DNA from: Spirosoma sp. KCTC 42546
GTDB taxonomy: Bacteria; Bacteroidota; Bacteroidia; Cytophagales; Spirosomataceae
DNA: 64,000 bases
Reading direction: 5' to 3'
NCBI RefSeq assembly: GCF_006965485.1
Contig: NZ_CP041360.1
Span: 8,600,092-8,664,091, forward strand
The notes below the pieces were generated by a model. That model was not told the DNA's origin. It was given only the letters and a program-made list of their open reading frames with translations, and searched no databases. A program made the translations under genes and the position numbers. Numbering within the stretch: the stretch's first letter is position 1; every line of letters begins with the position of its first letter. Positions 16,489 through 25,831 of the stretch are shown piece after piece.

Positions 16489-18366
16489 TTAGTGCGGCCA
16501 TTGTGATAATGGCCGCACGTTTTGTTGGGATTTATTCACTGATCTTTCGGGCGTTAAACGAACGGTAAATGCCGATTTGGTATTGGCGGGGAGTGTTACC
16601 TCAAACCCAACCAGCAATGTGCCCGGATTGGGGGCGTCGTAGTCGTGGGGTGGATTGGTTGGCCAGGTTTTTAGTTCTATACGGGCGGGTTCGTCAACTT
16701 GTAGTATGAGCTTTTTGCCGTCTTTCGTCAATTCGGCTTTGTTTCCAGTTAGGATAACTGTTGCGGGGGTCAGCATCGTCCAGCGTATCGTTGTTTCTGT
16801 CGCTGTCGTTTCGATCTCATCCCGTACCACAACCTGCTCTTTGTTCAGAATGGCTACGCCCCGGTTAATTTTTTTCACTGATTCCTGATAGACATCCGTT
16901 AAGTCCGTTGTGGCATTCATGAACAGGGGTGTGTTCGAGTAACTCGTAATGGCGGCTTTCCCAATAACTCGTTGCAAGCTATTGTTCACCGTGAGGGTGT
17001 TATGGACAAAATTATTGTATCGGAAAATCTGCCAGCGTTGCGAGTCCTGCTTGCTGTTCCATAAATCTACCCCTTTTGATTCCAGCGATTCGTACTCCTG
17101 CATCCCAAAATCCATCGCCCAACGAACGCCATCGGCTTCCATCACAAAAGAGCCAATATCCATGTGTGCGTGATTGACTGACGGACTTCCGGCTTTCAAT
17201 CCCACAAAAATTGCTGCCGGATTGGACCAGGAGGTACGCATGAGCGCCACCGGATTGCGCCCTTCACCAACCCAGATGGTGCTTTTGGGTTCACCAATAG
17301 CATTCATACCCACGCCATTACTCCAGAGCATAATGGCCGGAAGCAGCCGATTTCGAATATGCTTCTTCGGGTCATCAGCCTGTAAGCGACTACGTTCTAT
17401 CCATAATAACGATGGGTCTTTTGATTTTTGAGAAAACCAGAACATGGCTGGCTGTAACTCGCCACTTAATCCCGAATCAGAATAGTTAAACGCGTTGCCT
17501 GATGGACCAGTCATGTTTTCCAGGTAACCGGCTGTTTTTAAAAAGCCGGGGCGGTCCGTCAGCCCGAAATCCGTGCCGAACGCTTTGTCAATGGCACTGA
17601 TGAGCATCACGTTAAAACTGGTACCATAGCCCCAGTAACTATATCCCTCCGGATAAGCTCCGTTAGGGCTATAATCGCCCATTGGTAATACCACCGACTC
17701 AATGGCTCGGTTAATAGTGCTTTTGGCCAATGTTGGTTGGTCTTCATAAATAGCCAATGCCCCATAGACCATACCCGCGTTGCAAACTTGGTTCCAATTG
17801 TGCGTTGCTTTAAGCCAACTGTTGTATTTAGTATCTAGTGAGGGCTCAATTCCCTTTTTTAAAATGGCTTCCTTTATAATGGCCCGCGACTGCTCTGATA
17901 AATCAGTATACAGCCAGTCGTAGCCAATCGACACAGCCATCGTCATTTCGGCTACGTCCAGAAAATGGGTGGGGTTCCAGTCCTCAAACGCTGCTAAGGC
18001 TAACAGCTCTTTTTCGGCCCGTTTCAGGTATTTGTCCTGGTGAGTGAGTCGCCAGGCGTAGGATAAATAAAACACCCGGCGTAGGCCTTCCCGTGATTTA
18101 TCAAGCAGACGTCGCCCGATTTTAATACGTTCCAGGGGAGCCGCATCAATCAGCGCATCGCACGCTGTCAGAATAGCCTGATGCAGGTTTCCCCAGGTTT
18201 TATCGGCACCAATGGTACGTTTGATGGCTTCTTCTTCTCCTTTCAGCAACAACAACCGGGGATGATCAGGCAGCTTAGTAAATGTGGCCAACTGATCCAC
18301 TTGCGCGATAGCAAGAGAATGGACCAGAAAAAAGAGACCTGTAAATCGAAGGAGTAAGGAATTCAT
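16489..18366 (-). CDS. heparinase II/III family polysaccharide lyase-like protein
   Basis: A 625-residue exported protein. Residues 1-21 are a signal peptide ending AIAQ. The N-terminal two thirds form an alpha-barrel typical of alginate/heparin lyases (YAWRLTHQDKYLKRAEKELL, SIGYDWLYTDLS, GAYPEGYSYWGYGTSFNVMLI with the conserved Tyr). The C-terminal beta-sandwich carries SVNHAHMDIGSFVMEADGVRWAMDFG, the His-rich motif of heparinase II/III proteins. It probably acts on an acidic polysaccharide in the periplasm; the substrate is not decided by sequence. No SusCD pair is adjacent, so it is not in a classical polysaccharide utilisation locus. Confidence 0.85.
   Translation of the reverse strand: MNSLLLRFTGLFFLVHSLAIAQVDQLATFTKLPDHPRLLLLKGEEEAIKRTIGADKTWGNLHQAILTACDALIDAAPLERIKIGRRLLDKSREGLRRVFYLSYAWRLTHQDKYLKRAEKELLALAAFEDWNPTHFLDVAEMTMAVSIGYDWLYTDLSEQSRAIIKEAILKKGIEPSLDTKYNSWLKATHNWNQVCNAGMVYGALAIYEDQPTLAKSTINRAIESVVLPMGDYSPNGAYPEGYSYWGYGTSFNVMLISAIDKAFGTDFGLTDRPGFLKTAGYLENMTGPSGNAFNYSDSGLSGELQPAMFWFSQKSKDPSLLWIERSRLQADDPKKHIRNRLLPAIMLWSNGVGMNAIGEPKSTIWVGEGRNPVALMRTSWSNPAAIFVGLKAGSPSVNHAHMDIGSFVMEADGVRWAMDFGMQEYESLESKGVDLWNSKQDSQRWQIFRYNNFVHNTLTVNNSLQRVIGKAAITSYSNTPLFMNATTDLTDVYQESVKKINRGVAILNKEQVVVRDEIETTATETTIRWTMLTPATVILTGNKAELTKDGKKLILQVDEPARIELKTWPTNPPHDYDAPNPGTLLVGFEVTLPANTKSAFTVRLTPERSVNKSQQNVRPLSQWPH
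16492..16518. terminator. bidirectional hairpin terminator
   Basis: Arms 16492-16502 and 16508-16518 (GTGCGGCCATT with AATGGCCGCAC) form a perfect 11-bp stem with a 5-nt loop, followed on the plus strand by GTTTTG. It sits between convergent genes and overlaps the last codons of the minus-strand heparinase-like gene (residues about VRPLSQWPH). Confidence 0.75.
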
Positions 18367-18445
18367 AACAACCTATGCGTTTGAGTAAGGAACGAACCTA
18401 AACGCATAAGCCAAAGAAATGGCCACTTTACCCACTGACGAATGC

Positions 18446-19750
18446 TTATCGCTTGATTAACAAATACACGGGATAGCTCACCGCTATGAATCCAACCGCA
18501 TATAAGCTACTCGAAAAATCGCCGATAATAACTCCTAGTAGAAAAGCGAGCGAGGCAATGAGCAGGACCCATGTAGTAAAAGGGTACCCCCACGCCCGCA
18601 CAGGCCGGGGGAGTTCGGGTTCTGTTTGACGGAGCCGAAGTAGTGCAGCAAAAGCTGATGCGTAACAGAGTACGAAAAAGAACGTAGCAATGTCGGAGAG
18701 TTTACTGTATGTATTGGTCAGGATCATTAAGGTGGAAGCTCCTGCCGTGAGGATGGTCGCGTACGTGGGTGTACCTCCTGAGTTCACATGCGTAACGAAC
18801 CGAAAAAATAACCCATCACGACCCATGGCGAATATGGTTCTCGGGTTAAACATGATCTGTGCGTTGATAATGCCCATGATCGAGATCATCAGCATGAACG
18901 TGACGACCTGGGCACTGCCTGGACCAAAGAGTACCTGGACTGCATCGGCAGCAGGTAGTTTCGAACCCGCCAGCGTCTCCACAGGAAGAACATAGAGCAG
19001 GGCGAGGTTGACCAGGATATAAATACCAATGATCAATAAAACCCCGCTAATCATTGAGCGGGGTAGGTTTCTGCTCGGGTCTACGTCCTCCTCAGTGAAA
19101 TAAGCCGCGGTGTGCCAGCCATCGTACGTATAAAAAACGGATTGGAGAGCAGCCAGAATTCCTAACCAGACGCCCCCTTCGGCCAGCGGCCTTATGTTGC
19201 TGGTCGAAACAGCTACAGGTTGATCGGGTGTTATAATAAAGCAAACAAGCACAAACACCAGCAAACCAACGCCTTTCAGTACGCTCATTACCTCCTGTGC
19301 CCGGCTGGCAAACTGCACCCCAATGGAGTGAAAAGCCACAAAAATTACTAAAATTCCTATAGCTATGGTTTTTTGATACGCAACGAGCGATGGGGAAAGC
19401 AAACCCATATATTCGCTCATGACCGCTGCTCCGAACGCCATAGCCGATACACTGCCAAGCCAACTGCTAATGCCAATGATAAAACCGGCATAATTGCCAA
19501 ACGCCCTGCGTGCATATACGTACCAGCCTCCTGCTTTGGGTAGCATGGTGCCCAGTTCCATTACCGATAATGAACCGGCTAAGGCATACACACCAACAAT
19601 CAGCCAAACGGCTATAATAAGGGTTGGATTTCCAATGTCCTGGGCAATAGGGCCAGGCTTCCGAAGGATACCCGTACCAATAGTGCCACCAATAGTAACG
19701 GCCACGCCAAAACCGACGCCTAACAATTTTTTGAGTTGATTCTGGGCCAT
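18446..19750 (-). CDS. APC superfamily amino acid/polyamine permease
   Basis: An integral membrane transporter of 434 residues with about 12 hydrophobic segments. LGVGFGVAVTIGGTIGTGILRKPGPIA is the unwound first helix typical of the APC superfamily. GWYVYARRAFGNYAGFIIGISSW and YDGWHTAAYFTEEDVDPSRNLPRSMI are also characteristic. The ATG at 19750 is preferred over one 45 codons upstream because it opens at the MAQNQLKKLLG start typical of the family. The substrate is unknown. It is divergent from crcB. Confidence 0.88.
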   Translation of the reverse strand: MAQNQLKKLLGVGFGVAVTIGGTIGTGILRKPGPIAQDIGNPTLIIAVWLIVGVYALAGSLSVMELGTMLPKAGGWYVYARRAFGNYAGFIIGISSWLGSVSAMAFGAAVMSEYMGLLSPSLVAYQKTIAIGILVIFVAFHSIGVQFASRAQEVMSVLKGVGLLVFVLVCFIITPDQPVAVSTSNIRPLAEGGVWLGILAALQSVFYTYDGWHTAAYFTEEDVDPSRNLPRSMISGVLLIIGIYILVNLALLYVLPVETLAGSKLPAADAVQVLFGPGSAQVVTFMLMISIMGIINAQIMFNPRTIFAMGRDGLFFRFVTHVNSGGTPTYATILTAGASTLMILTNTYSKLSDIATFFFVLCYASAFAALLRLRQTEPELPRPVRAWGYPFTTWVLLIASLAFLLGVIIGDFSSSLYAVGFIAVSYPVYLLIKR

Positions 19751-19938
19751 AGTCCGGCAGGTAGGAGGGAGCTGGTATTGTACAATAATAGCGAAAAAGT
19801 CGCTTGCTAGCAGGATTGGCTTGCAGATGCCGCCGATACAATGGATTTGCGCGAATAAAAGCCGGTGAAAATCCGATGTATCCATGTCGTCTGCATGCCA
19901 ACTCTGTCGAATTAGCGTTTTTTCGTAAGTTTGCCCAT

Positions 19939-20328
19939 ATGAGAATCCTGCTGATGCATCCCTATGTGCTAGTCTTCGTAGGTGGAGGAGTTGGTAGTTT
20001 GGCGCGTTACGTTGCTGGGCGTTTGATTCCAGCCACGCTCACCGGGTCGCTCTTTCCCAATGCTATTCTGTTTGTCAATGTATTGGCCAGCTTTATATTG
20101 GGAGCGGTGGTAGGGTGGGTACTTAATCGGTCGGCGGGAGAGGAAGCTCGTTTATTGATTGGCGTAGGATTCTGTGGCGGACTTAGTACCTTTTCAAGTT
20201 TCAGCTATGATACGGTTGTACTCTTACAAAATGGTCGTATTGGCGCGGCCTTATTGAATATCGGCTTAAACGTGCTACTCTGTTTATTGGCTTCGACGGG
20301 TGGACTTTGGCTTGGACGAGGTTTATAA
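19939..20328 (+). CDS. crcB: fluoride channel CrcB/Fluc
   Basis: Fluc proteins export fluoride as dual-topology dimers. The 129-residue product has four hydrophobic segments and the motifs GGGVGSLARYVAGRL, FVNVLASFILGAVVGW and GFCGGLSTFSSFSYDTV, which contains the pore Phe box and the central Na+ site region. The ATG at 19939 is used; the upstream in-frame extension is not conserved-looking. No fluoride riboswitch was recognised upstream. Confidence 0.94.
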   Translation: MRILLMHPYVLVFVGGGVGSLARYVAGRLIPATLTGSLFPNAILFVNVLASFILGAVVGWVLNRSAGEEARLLIGVGFCGGLSTFSSFSYDTVVLLQNGRIGAALLNIGLNVLLCLLASTGGLWLGRGL

Positions 20329-20344
20329 GTTTGTTCAATAAACT

Positions 20345-21790
20345 ATGAAATACATACATGTAGTTTTACTGCTTACACTAGTAATGAGTTTACCCCTTCA
20401 AGCCCAGGATTTATCACGTCAGTTGCATGACGCACACGAGACGTTTAAAGAGAAAAGCTTTACACACCGTCGATTCAAGCATAAAGATATTCTATCGTTG
20501 CTAAATGCGCTGGGTGGCCCGCTCGCCGTCAGTCAGGTGGGAGAGTCATTGGAGAAACGGTCGATTCACCAGGTAAAAGCTGGAACAGGTCAAACCAAGG
20601 TGTTGCTCTGGAGCCAGATGCATGGTGATGAAGCCACGGCGACGATGGCGATGTTCGATATCTTTAACTTTCTTCAGGCAAAAAACGATGGTTTCGATGA
20701 GCTAAGGCAGACAATATTAGCTAACACAAGCCTGTATTTCGTCCCGATGCTCAATCCTGATGGAGCTGAGCGCTTTCAGAGAAGAACGGCTACGGATATC
20801 GACATGAACCGGGATGCCCTGCGTCTGCAAACCCCCGAAGGAGCGCTCCTGAAAAATCTACAACAAACCCTTAAACCGCTGGTGGGCTTTAATCTGCACG
20901 ACCAAAATCCTCGCTACGGTGTAGGTAAAACCGGGAAACAGGCGGTGGTGTCGTTTCTGGCAACCGCCTACGATGAAGAGCGAAACATTAACGACGTTCG
21001 GCAGCGTTCCATGCAGCTCATTGTAGGCATGAATCGGGCGTTACAACAGTTTGTGCCGGGGCAAGTTGCCCGCTATGACGATGAGTTTGAGCCACGCGCT
21101 TTCGGCGACAATATTCAGAAATGGGGTACTACGCTGATCCTGATTGAGTCGGGTGGCTTTAAAGGCGATCCAGAAAAGATGACCATTCGAAAACTAAATT
21201 TTGTTGCCATTCTGACCGCTCTGAAAGCCATCGCCGATGGATCGTACAAGCAGGAAAATAGTACAGATTACCAGGCTATTCCCGAAAATGGCCGTGCGCT
21301 GTTCGACGTACTTATTCGTAATGCAACCGTCATCCGGGAAGGCCGACCTGTTATTGTGGATATTGGGATCAATCATAATGAAGTCAATAGTAAATCCGCA
21401 AGCGCATTTTACTACAAGAGCAGTGTTGACGATATTGGCGATCTGTCAACGTTTTACGGGCTGGAAGAAATCGACGCCACCGGTTTAACCCTGGTTCCGG
21501 CTTATATGTACCCAGATACACTCGATTCGGCAGCTGACCTCGCTAAGCTCGATTTGCCAGCCCTCCGACGCGATGGTATTGTGGTGTTTAACGTTCGAAA
21601 GGCACAGAAAAAAAATCTCCCGACTCAGGCTGTTCATCTACTGAGTGAAGGCGTAGTGCCCGCCCAACCGCTTGAGTTAGAACAAATTCCAACATTCTTA
21701 TTGAAAAAAGGCAATAAAATTCAGTACCAATTTGTCAATGGTTTTTGGAAAGAGAACCAAAGCACTCCGCAAAACGGGGTGATTGACTAG
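20345..21790 (+). CDS. M14 family zinc carboxypeptidase, exported
   Basis: A 481-residue exported peptidase. Residues 1-21 are a signal peptide ending LQAQ. The M14 zinc ligands are visible as HGDEATATMAMF (His and Glu) and FNLHDQNPRYG (His). FVPMLNPDGAERFQRRTATDIDMNRD holds the substrate-binding Asn-Arg. ILIESGGFKGDP is a likely catalytic Glu region. It probably trims peptides or peptidoglycan stems in the periplasm. It begins 16 nt after crcB, and a TAnnTTTG-like TAAGTTTG lies at 20326-20333 across the crcB stop. Confidence 0.9.
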   Translation: MKYIHVVLLLTLVMSLPLQAQDLSRQLHDAHETFKEKSFTHRRFKHKDILSLLNALGGPLAVSQVGESLEKRSIHQVKAGTGQTKVLLWSQMHGDEATATMAMFDIFNFLQAKNDGFDELRQTILANTSLYFVPMLNPDGAERFQRRTATDIDMNRDALRLQTPEGALLKNLQQTLKPLVGFNLHDQNPRYGVGKTGKQAVVSFLATAYDEERNINDVRQRSMQLIVGMNRALQQFVPGQVARYDDEFEPRAFGDNIQKWGTTLILIESGGFKGDPEKMTIRKLNFVAILTALKAIADGSYKQENSTDYQAIPENGRALFDVLIRNATVIREGRPVIVDIGINHNEVNSKSASAFYYKSSVDDIGDLSTFYGLEEIDATGLTLVPAYMYPDTLDSAADLAKLDLPALRRDGIVVFNVRKAQKKNLPTQAVHLLSEGVVPAQPLELEQIPTFLLKKGNKIQYQFVNGFWKENQSTPQNGVID

Positions 21791-21848
21791 GTATAACGCA
21801 AGCGTAATAATGGCGTAACATTCATATAATACCAGGCGATTACCTTTG

Positions 21849-21986
21849 TTAGAAATAGTCTTGCACAAACAGGCAAACTGTCTCTAATTCTTCATATTGG
21901 TGTCGCACGAAAGACCAGAGCCTTGTTCTGGTTTTTTCTTTTGTGGAGAATCCCAATAGCTCAAGGTAAATCTCTAGTTTACTCAT
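21849..21986 (-). CDS. candidate 45-residue small protein (weak)
   Basis: A minus-strand ORF starting at 21986, beginning MSKLEIYLELLGFSTKEKTR and ending CLFVQDYF. It is amphipathic and charged, with no recognised family. A hairpin (GTTCAC...GTGAAC, 21990-22018) lies directly upstream of its start. The M14 terminator candidate lies within it on the other strand, which argues against it. The 311-nt gap 21791-22101 holds this ORF, the terminator and the hairpin at 22041-22080, and nothing else I can support. Confidence 0.3.
   Translation of the reverse strand: MSKLEIYLELLGFSTKEKTRTRLWSFVRHQYEELETVCLFVQDYF
21911..21938 (+). terminator. probable intrinsic terminator downstream of M14 gene
   Basis: ACCAGA at 21914-21919 pairs with TCTGGT at 21927-21932 and is followed by T-rich sequence, with A residues on the other side that extend the stem. 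It lies about 120 nt after the M14 stop. It also falls inside the weak minus-strand small ORF at 21849-21986. Confidence 0.5.
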
Positions 21987-22040
21987 AACGTTCACACTCG
22001 GCGAAGCCAAGCGTGAACAGTAACAACAGAAAATAGTCAT

Positions 22041-22080
22041 ATCACAAATCGCCCGACTATTCAGCCGGGCGATTTGTGAT
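22041..22080. terminator. hairpin, probable terminator of the TonB receptor gene
   Basis: Arms 22041-22055 and 22066-22080 are perfectly complementary over 15 bp (core AAATCGCCCG with CGGGCGATTT), with a 10-nt loop. The hairpin lies 21 nt after the receptor stop. The downstream U-run on the minus strand is weak. Confidence 0.6.
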
Positions 22081-22101
22081 AACAAGAAAGTGAAACTAGG
22101 T

Positions 22102-25100
22102 TTAGAACGTATACCGCGCGCCAATCTGCATCTGCCAGCGTGAACCAAGCGGATCAATTGAATAGGGAGCCGCCGGAGCTGACCAGGTAAAGGTTGGGTC
22201 GCCGGTTGTCGGGTTGTTTGTCCGAGAGAGACCAATCGATGCCGTCGAGTTGAATGTGTTGGGAGAGAAATAAGAATAGCCCAGTTTTTTGTCCAGCAGA
22301 TTCAGGAAATTAATAATGTCGTAGCTGATCTGAATCGACTGACGGCCTTTCAATTTGAACTCATGCAGAAACCGCAGATCCATCGTATTGTTCCAGGGTG
22401 TACGTCCACCGTTACGCTCGGTAAAGGTTCCTTTACGTGTTTTTAGATACGAATCTGACTCCACAAAGGCCATAAAGTCAGTTGCTTGTGTTCCTGTTGG
22501 TAAAAGCTTCTGCGCTTCGGCCAGATCTTTAGGAATATAGGCTAAGCTATTGGCCTGTCCTGTTCCATCAACAGTTGAGTTGACATAGCCCCACGAAAAT
22601 GGTGTGCCCGATTGTAAGGCGTAGAACAACGTAACGGTAGTCGCATTACGTGGATTCCATAGCTTACGGTAGTTGATCGTACCCACAATGCGGTTCCGAA
22701 TATCGAAGTTTGAGTAAGCCAGCTGGGGGTTGTTTGGGCTCAATGACTGGTTCAACTGCCAGTTCGATTCCATTGAATTTCGGATACCGTTTGTCAGGTC
22801 ATACGATTTTCCGTAGGTATAAGCTGTTGAAAACCCGAAGCCAGCAGCGTAGTTCTTTTGGATCTGAGCCGTAATACTGTACCGATACCCTTTATTGGTG
22901 TTCGATAACAGGTAAGCGTTCGCAAAATTATTATCGATCCGCTGAGCACCCGCCGATCCGTTTGCGGCTACATAAATTGGCTGCTGTTGTTGTGTATCAT
23001 AGCTGTAATACCGGACTACATCTTTGGTATTTACCTGCTGAAACTTCAGGTCCTGAATCACTTTCGTGTACAAACCTTCAACGGTAAGCTTATAGCCATT
23101 TACTGTATAATCGACGGCGATGTTGTTGCGGAACATCTGAGGCATTTTGAAATTATTGTCAATCAGGTCGACCTGAGTCCGGGTTACACCGCCGTTGGCT
23201 GGGTTATTATTGATCAGTAATCCGCCGTTCGGAACAAGTGGGTCGCCTACCAGTTTGGTGGTTGCCGTGGCGTTGTTATTAAAGTCATACGCACCGTAAC
23301 CTACGCCATTGTTGTAGAACGCATAGCCTAACCAGGCAAATGGAATCCGACCGGTAAACAAGCCCGTTCCACCCCGAATAACTACGCTTTTGTCGCCCTT
23401 TACATCGAAGTTAAAGCCTAAGCGAGGGGAGATCTGAACATTATTCAAAAAGCTATTGGTAATTTGGTTTAGGGGTGTGAAGCTATAGGTAGTACCCATA
23501 TTCGTTGGATCACCAGCCGACCCCGTTACCTGTGAGCTAAGCGTTGGCTTGTTTGGCAGGCCTGAGTAATCGAAACGAACACCAGGAGAAAGCTTCAGAC
23601 GGTCGCTAAGCTGAATATCATCCTGAACGTAGAAACTCATCAGGTTGACATTGAAGTGTGCATATGGATTGTTGAATTGAGTATCCAGGTTGTTCGTGGC
23701 ATCACCAAAGGGGTAGGAGCCTCGAACCCGGTTCGGTAATTTGAGGAAGAAATTATCCAAACCACTTCGGGCAGGCGTATTCGAAGCGGCAATAGCTCCT
23801 GTACCTGCGTAAGAAATCCGTCCGTTAGGCGAATTGACAAACCCGTAGTCGATCGTGTAAAATTCGTTGTGCGTACCAACCGTAAAGGTATTTTTTCCCA
23901 GATAGAAGGTAAAGTTATCGGTTACCTCAAAGGTTTTCTGACGCAGGTTGAATACCGATGCTTCCCGGTCATTTCCTAAAAATATCGTACCGCCATTATA
24001 GGCAATCTCAACTTGTGGAAAGGTCCTGACATTGGATAAGGTGTTTCGGAAATCATGAACGTTTGAATAACCAAGGATCAAACTGTTTGACGCCCGACCA
24101 CCAAACTGACTTTTTAACTCAGCAACTGTGCTACTTTGATTGTTGGTCTGTTTAAAGTCGATACTACCAAACCGGAAATTTTGTGCATCCCGTTCCAGGT
24201 TCGTTGCTTCTGAAAACACCGTATTGTTACGGATACTCAACTGGTTTTTGTCATTGATATTCCAGTCAATACGGTTGAATAACTTCGTGCTTTTAGCATA
24301 AATCGAGTAGTCGCCATAGGAACCAGCATCAAGGCCATAGTTTGTTTTGACAAAATCGCTGATTTGCTGGGCAACGGCAACGTCTTTAATCAAGGAGCTG
24401 GGTGAACCAGCCTGAAACTGGACGGGGTCCTGCCTACGGGTAATTTCTTCGTTGGTGAAGAAAAAGAGTTTATTTTTGATAAGCGGAAGCCCTACCCGGA
24501 CGCCTGTTTGATACTCGTAAAATGTACTGGGCAGCTTTTCTTTGGCATCCGATGCACCATTCCATGAGCCGGTTAAGCTGGCATTTCGGGTAAATCCATA
24601 AACGGAACCTGTTACTTCATTGGTGCCACTGCGTGTTACTGCATTGACCGATCCACCCAAAAAGTTACCCAGGCGTACATCAAACGGTGCCACGGCAACC
24701 TGAATGTCCTGAATGGCATCGAGGCTAATTGGATTTGTACGTGTACTCGAACCCGGTTGGCCTGATGTGCCGGTTGATCCGCCTAGCGAGGGACTAAAAC
24801 CAATGGCGTCGTTATTGATCGCGCCATCTACGGTTACGTTATTATACCGGAAGTTCGTACCCGCAAATGAGTTGTTATTATTGACCTGTGGCGATAAACG
24901 CGTCATATCGGTCAGGCTCCGCGAAATAGTGGGTAACCGGCGGATGGTTTCTCCACTCACGCTGAGACCTGCTCCCTGCCGTTCTGCTTCCCGATTGGCT
25001 TTCACGACAACTTCGCTTAGTTGTGTGCTGGCATCCTGAAGGGTAAAGTTAAGATTAGTTGTTTCGCCCAGTTGAAGTACAACATCATTACGACTGGCGG

Positions 25101-25368
25101 TTTGATAACTTACATAGGTGACAACGACTTCGTAAGGACCACCTGCATTCATATTATTAATACGGTATCGCCCGTCAATATCTGTAACAGCGGCATATTT
25201 GGTGCCGGTTGGCGTGTAAACTGCTTGTACCGTTGCTCCAACCAGGGCTTCTTTCTTGGCATCGGTAATATGTCCACTAAGCCCGCTGGTTGTTACTTGT
25301 GCCCAGGTGGCCAATGGGGCTATAAAAAGGATAAGTGCAACTAGTACAGAAGGAACAAGTAATTTCAT
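22102..25368 (-). CDS. TonB-dependent outer membrane receptor (Oar-like) with carboxypeptidase-regulatory-like N-domain
   Basis: A 1088-residue outer membrane receptor. After a signal peptide (ending TWAQ) comes a CarboxypepD_reg-like beta domain (LSGHITDAKKEALVGATVQA, VTDIDGRYRINNM, residues about 28-110). The plug domain follows (LSEVVVKANREAERQGAGLSVSGETIRRLPTISRSLTDMTRLSPQV), then a large barrel ending in an aromatic residue (WQMQIGARYTF). The plug resembles the Oar family, which works without a SusD partner, and indeed no SusD gene is adjacent. The ligand is unknown; some Oar-like proteins export protease cargo in other species. A 6-bp hairpin (25390-25420) lies in its 5' region. Confidence 0.9.
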   Translation of the reverse strand: MKLLVPSVLVALILFIAPLATWAQVTTSGLSGHITDAKKEALVGATVQAVYTPTGTKYAAVTDIDGRYRINNMNAGGPYEVVVTYVSYQTASRNDVVLQLGETTNLNFTLQDASTQLSEVVVKANREAERQGAGLSVSGETIRRLPTISRSLTDMTRLSPQVNNNNSFAGTNFRYNNVTVDGAINNDAIGFSPSLGGSTGTSGQPGSSTRTNPISLDAIQDIQVAVAPFDVRLGNFLGGSVNAVTRSGTNEVTGSVYGFTRNASLTGSWNGASDAKEKLPSTFYEYQTGVRVGLPLIKNKLFFFTNEEITRRQDPVQFQAGSPSSLIKDVAVAQQISDFVKTNYGLDAGSYGDYSIYAKSTKLFNRIDWNINDKNQLSIRNNTVFSEATNLERDAQNFRFGSIDFKQTNNQSSTVAELKSQFGGRASNSLILGYSNVHDFRNTLSNVRTFPQVEIAYNGGTIFLGNDREASVFNLRQKTFEVTDNFTFYLGKNTFTVGTHNEFYTIDYGFVNSPNGRISYAGTGAIAASNTPARSGLDNFFLKLPNRVRGSYPFGDATNNLDTQFNNPYAHFNVNLMSFYVQDDIQLSDRLKLSPGVRFDYSGLPNKPTLSSQVTGSAGDPTNMGTTYSFTPLNQITNSFLNNVQISPRLGFNFDVKGDKSVVIRGGTGLFTGRIPFAWLGYAFYNNGVGYGAYDFNNNATATTKLVGDPLVPNGGLLINNNPANGGVTRTQVDLIDNNFKMPQMFRNNIAVDYTVNGYKLTVEGLYTKVIQDLKFQQVNTKDVVRYYSYDTQQQQPIYVAANGSAGAQRIDNNFANAYLLSNTNKGYRYSITAQIQKNYAAGFGFSTAYTYGKSYDLTNGIRNSMESNWQLNQSLSPNNPQLAYSNFDIRNRIVGTINYRKLWNPRNATTVTLFYALQSGTPFSWGYVNSTVDGTGQANSLAYIPKDLAEAQKLLPTGTQATDFMAFVESDSYLKTRKGTFTERNGGRTPWNNTMDLRFLHEFKLKGRQSIQISYDIINFLNLLDKKLGYSYFSPNTFNSTASIGLSRTNNPTTGDPTFTWSAPAAPYSIDPLGSRWQMQIGARYTF

Positions 25369-25831
25369 TTCAAACTATATTGGTGATTTCCAGTGCAAAA
25401 TTCATGGAAAACCACACTGGGCCTGTTAGCTGTATGTTATGAAAGAGGTATGTATAATTAAGAAATTGTTAAGGACGGGTATTTGTGTATAATCTATTGG
25501 TAATAGAGGCCGTTTGGTAAATGAGTTGCGGTTTTTTAATGGTTGATCTTACCTTGTTCGCTTGCAGATGCGTTACGTCAAAATCACCTTTTCGCTCAGT
25601 ACCCAAGTAAGTCGATGAACTTTTAGGATATTTGTGAATGTTCGGCATTAAACTTGTAGAAGTGGAGATATAAGTCAAGAAAATGTTCCTTTATTTGAAA
25701 CATTTTCCACGGAAGCCTAATAAGTTTTGGCTGAATGTGAAGTACTTACTAATTTGCCCACATGCATTCAAGTAGTACCTGCCAAACTACAGGCATTACC
25801 ATTTACTATAACACCCTTAGTCACCGTAACA
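25369..25831. other. intergenic region between TonB receptor and Rrf2 gene
   Basis: A 463-nt divergent gap. It contains a small inverted repeat CCAGTG...CACTGG (25390-25420) in the receptor leader and a dyad next to the Rrf2 gene (25679-25707). A minus-strand ORF of 69 codons at 25469-25678 has no recognisable features and is not called. No tRNA or other RNA gene is seen. Confidence 0.6.
25679..25707. promoter_or_regulatory. dyad operator candidate upstream of Rrf2 gene
   Basis: GAAAATGTT (25679-25687) and AACATTTTC (25699-25707) are perfect 9-bp inverted arms with an 11-nt AT-rich spacer. The dyad lies 125 nt upstream of the Rrf2 start and could be its own operator, as many Rrf2 regulators bind dyads of about this size. 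This is inference. Confidence 0.4.

Noticed and set aside
19751..19938. Fluoride riboswitch in front of crcB
   Set aside because: I could not find the conserved GGNGAUGG and GGCUGAUG-type segments in the divergent gap.
25469..25678. 69-codon minus-strand ORF in the receptor-Rrf2 gap
   Set aside because: It has no recognisable domain, its composition is unlike neighbouring proteins, and no promoter element is seen.
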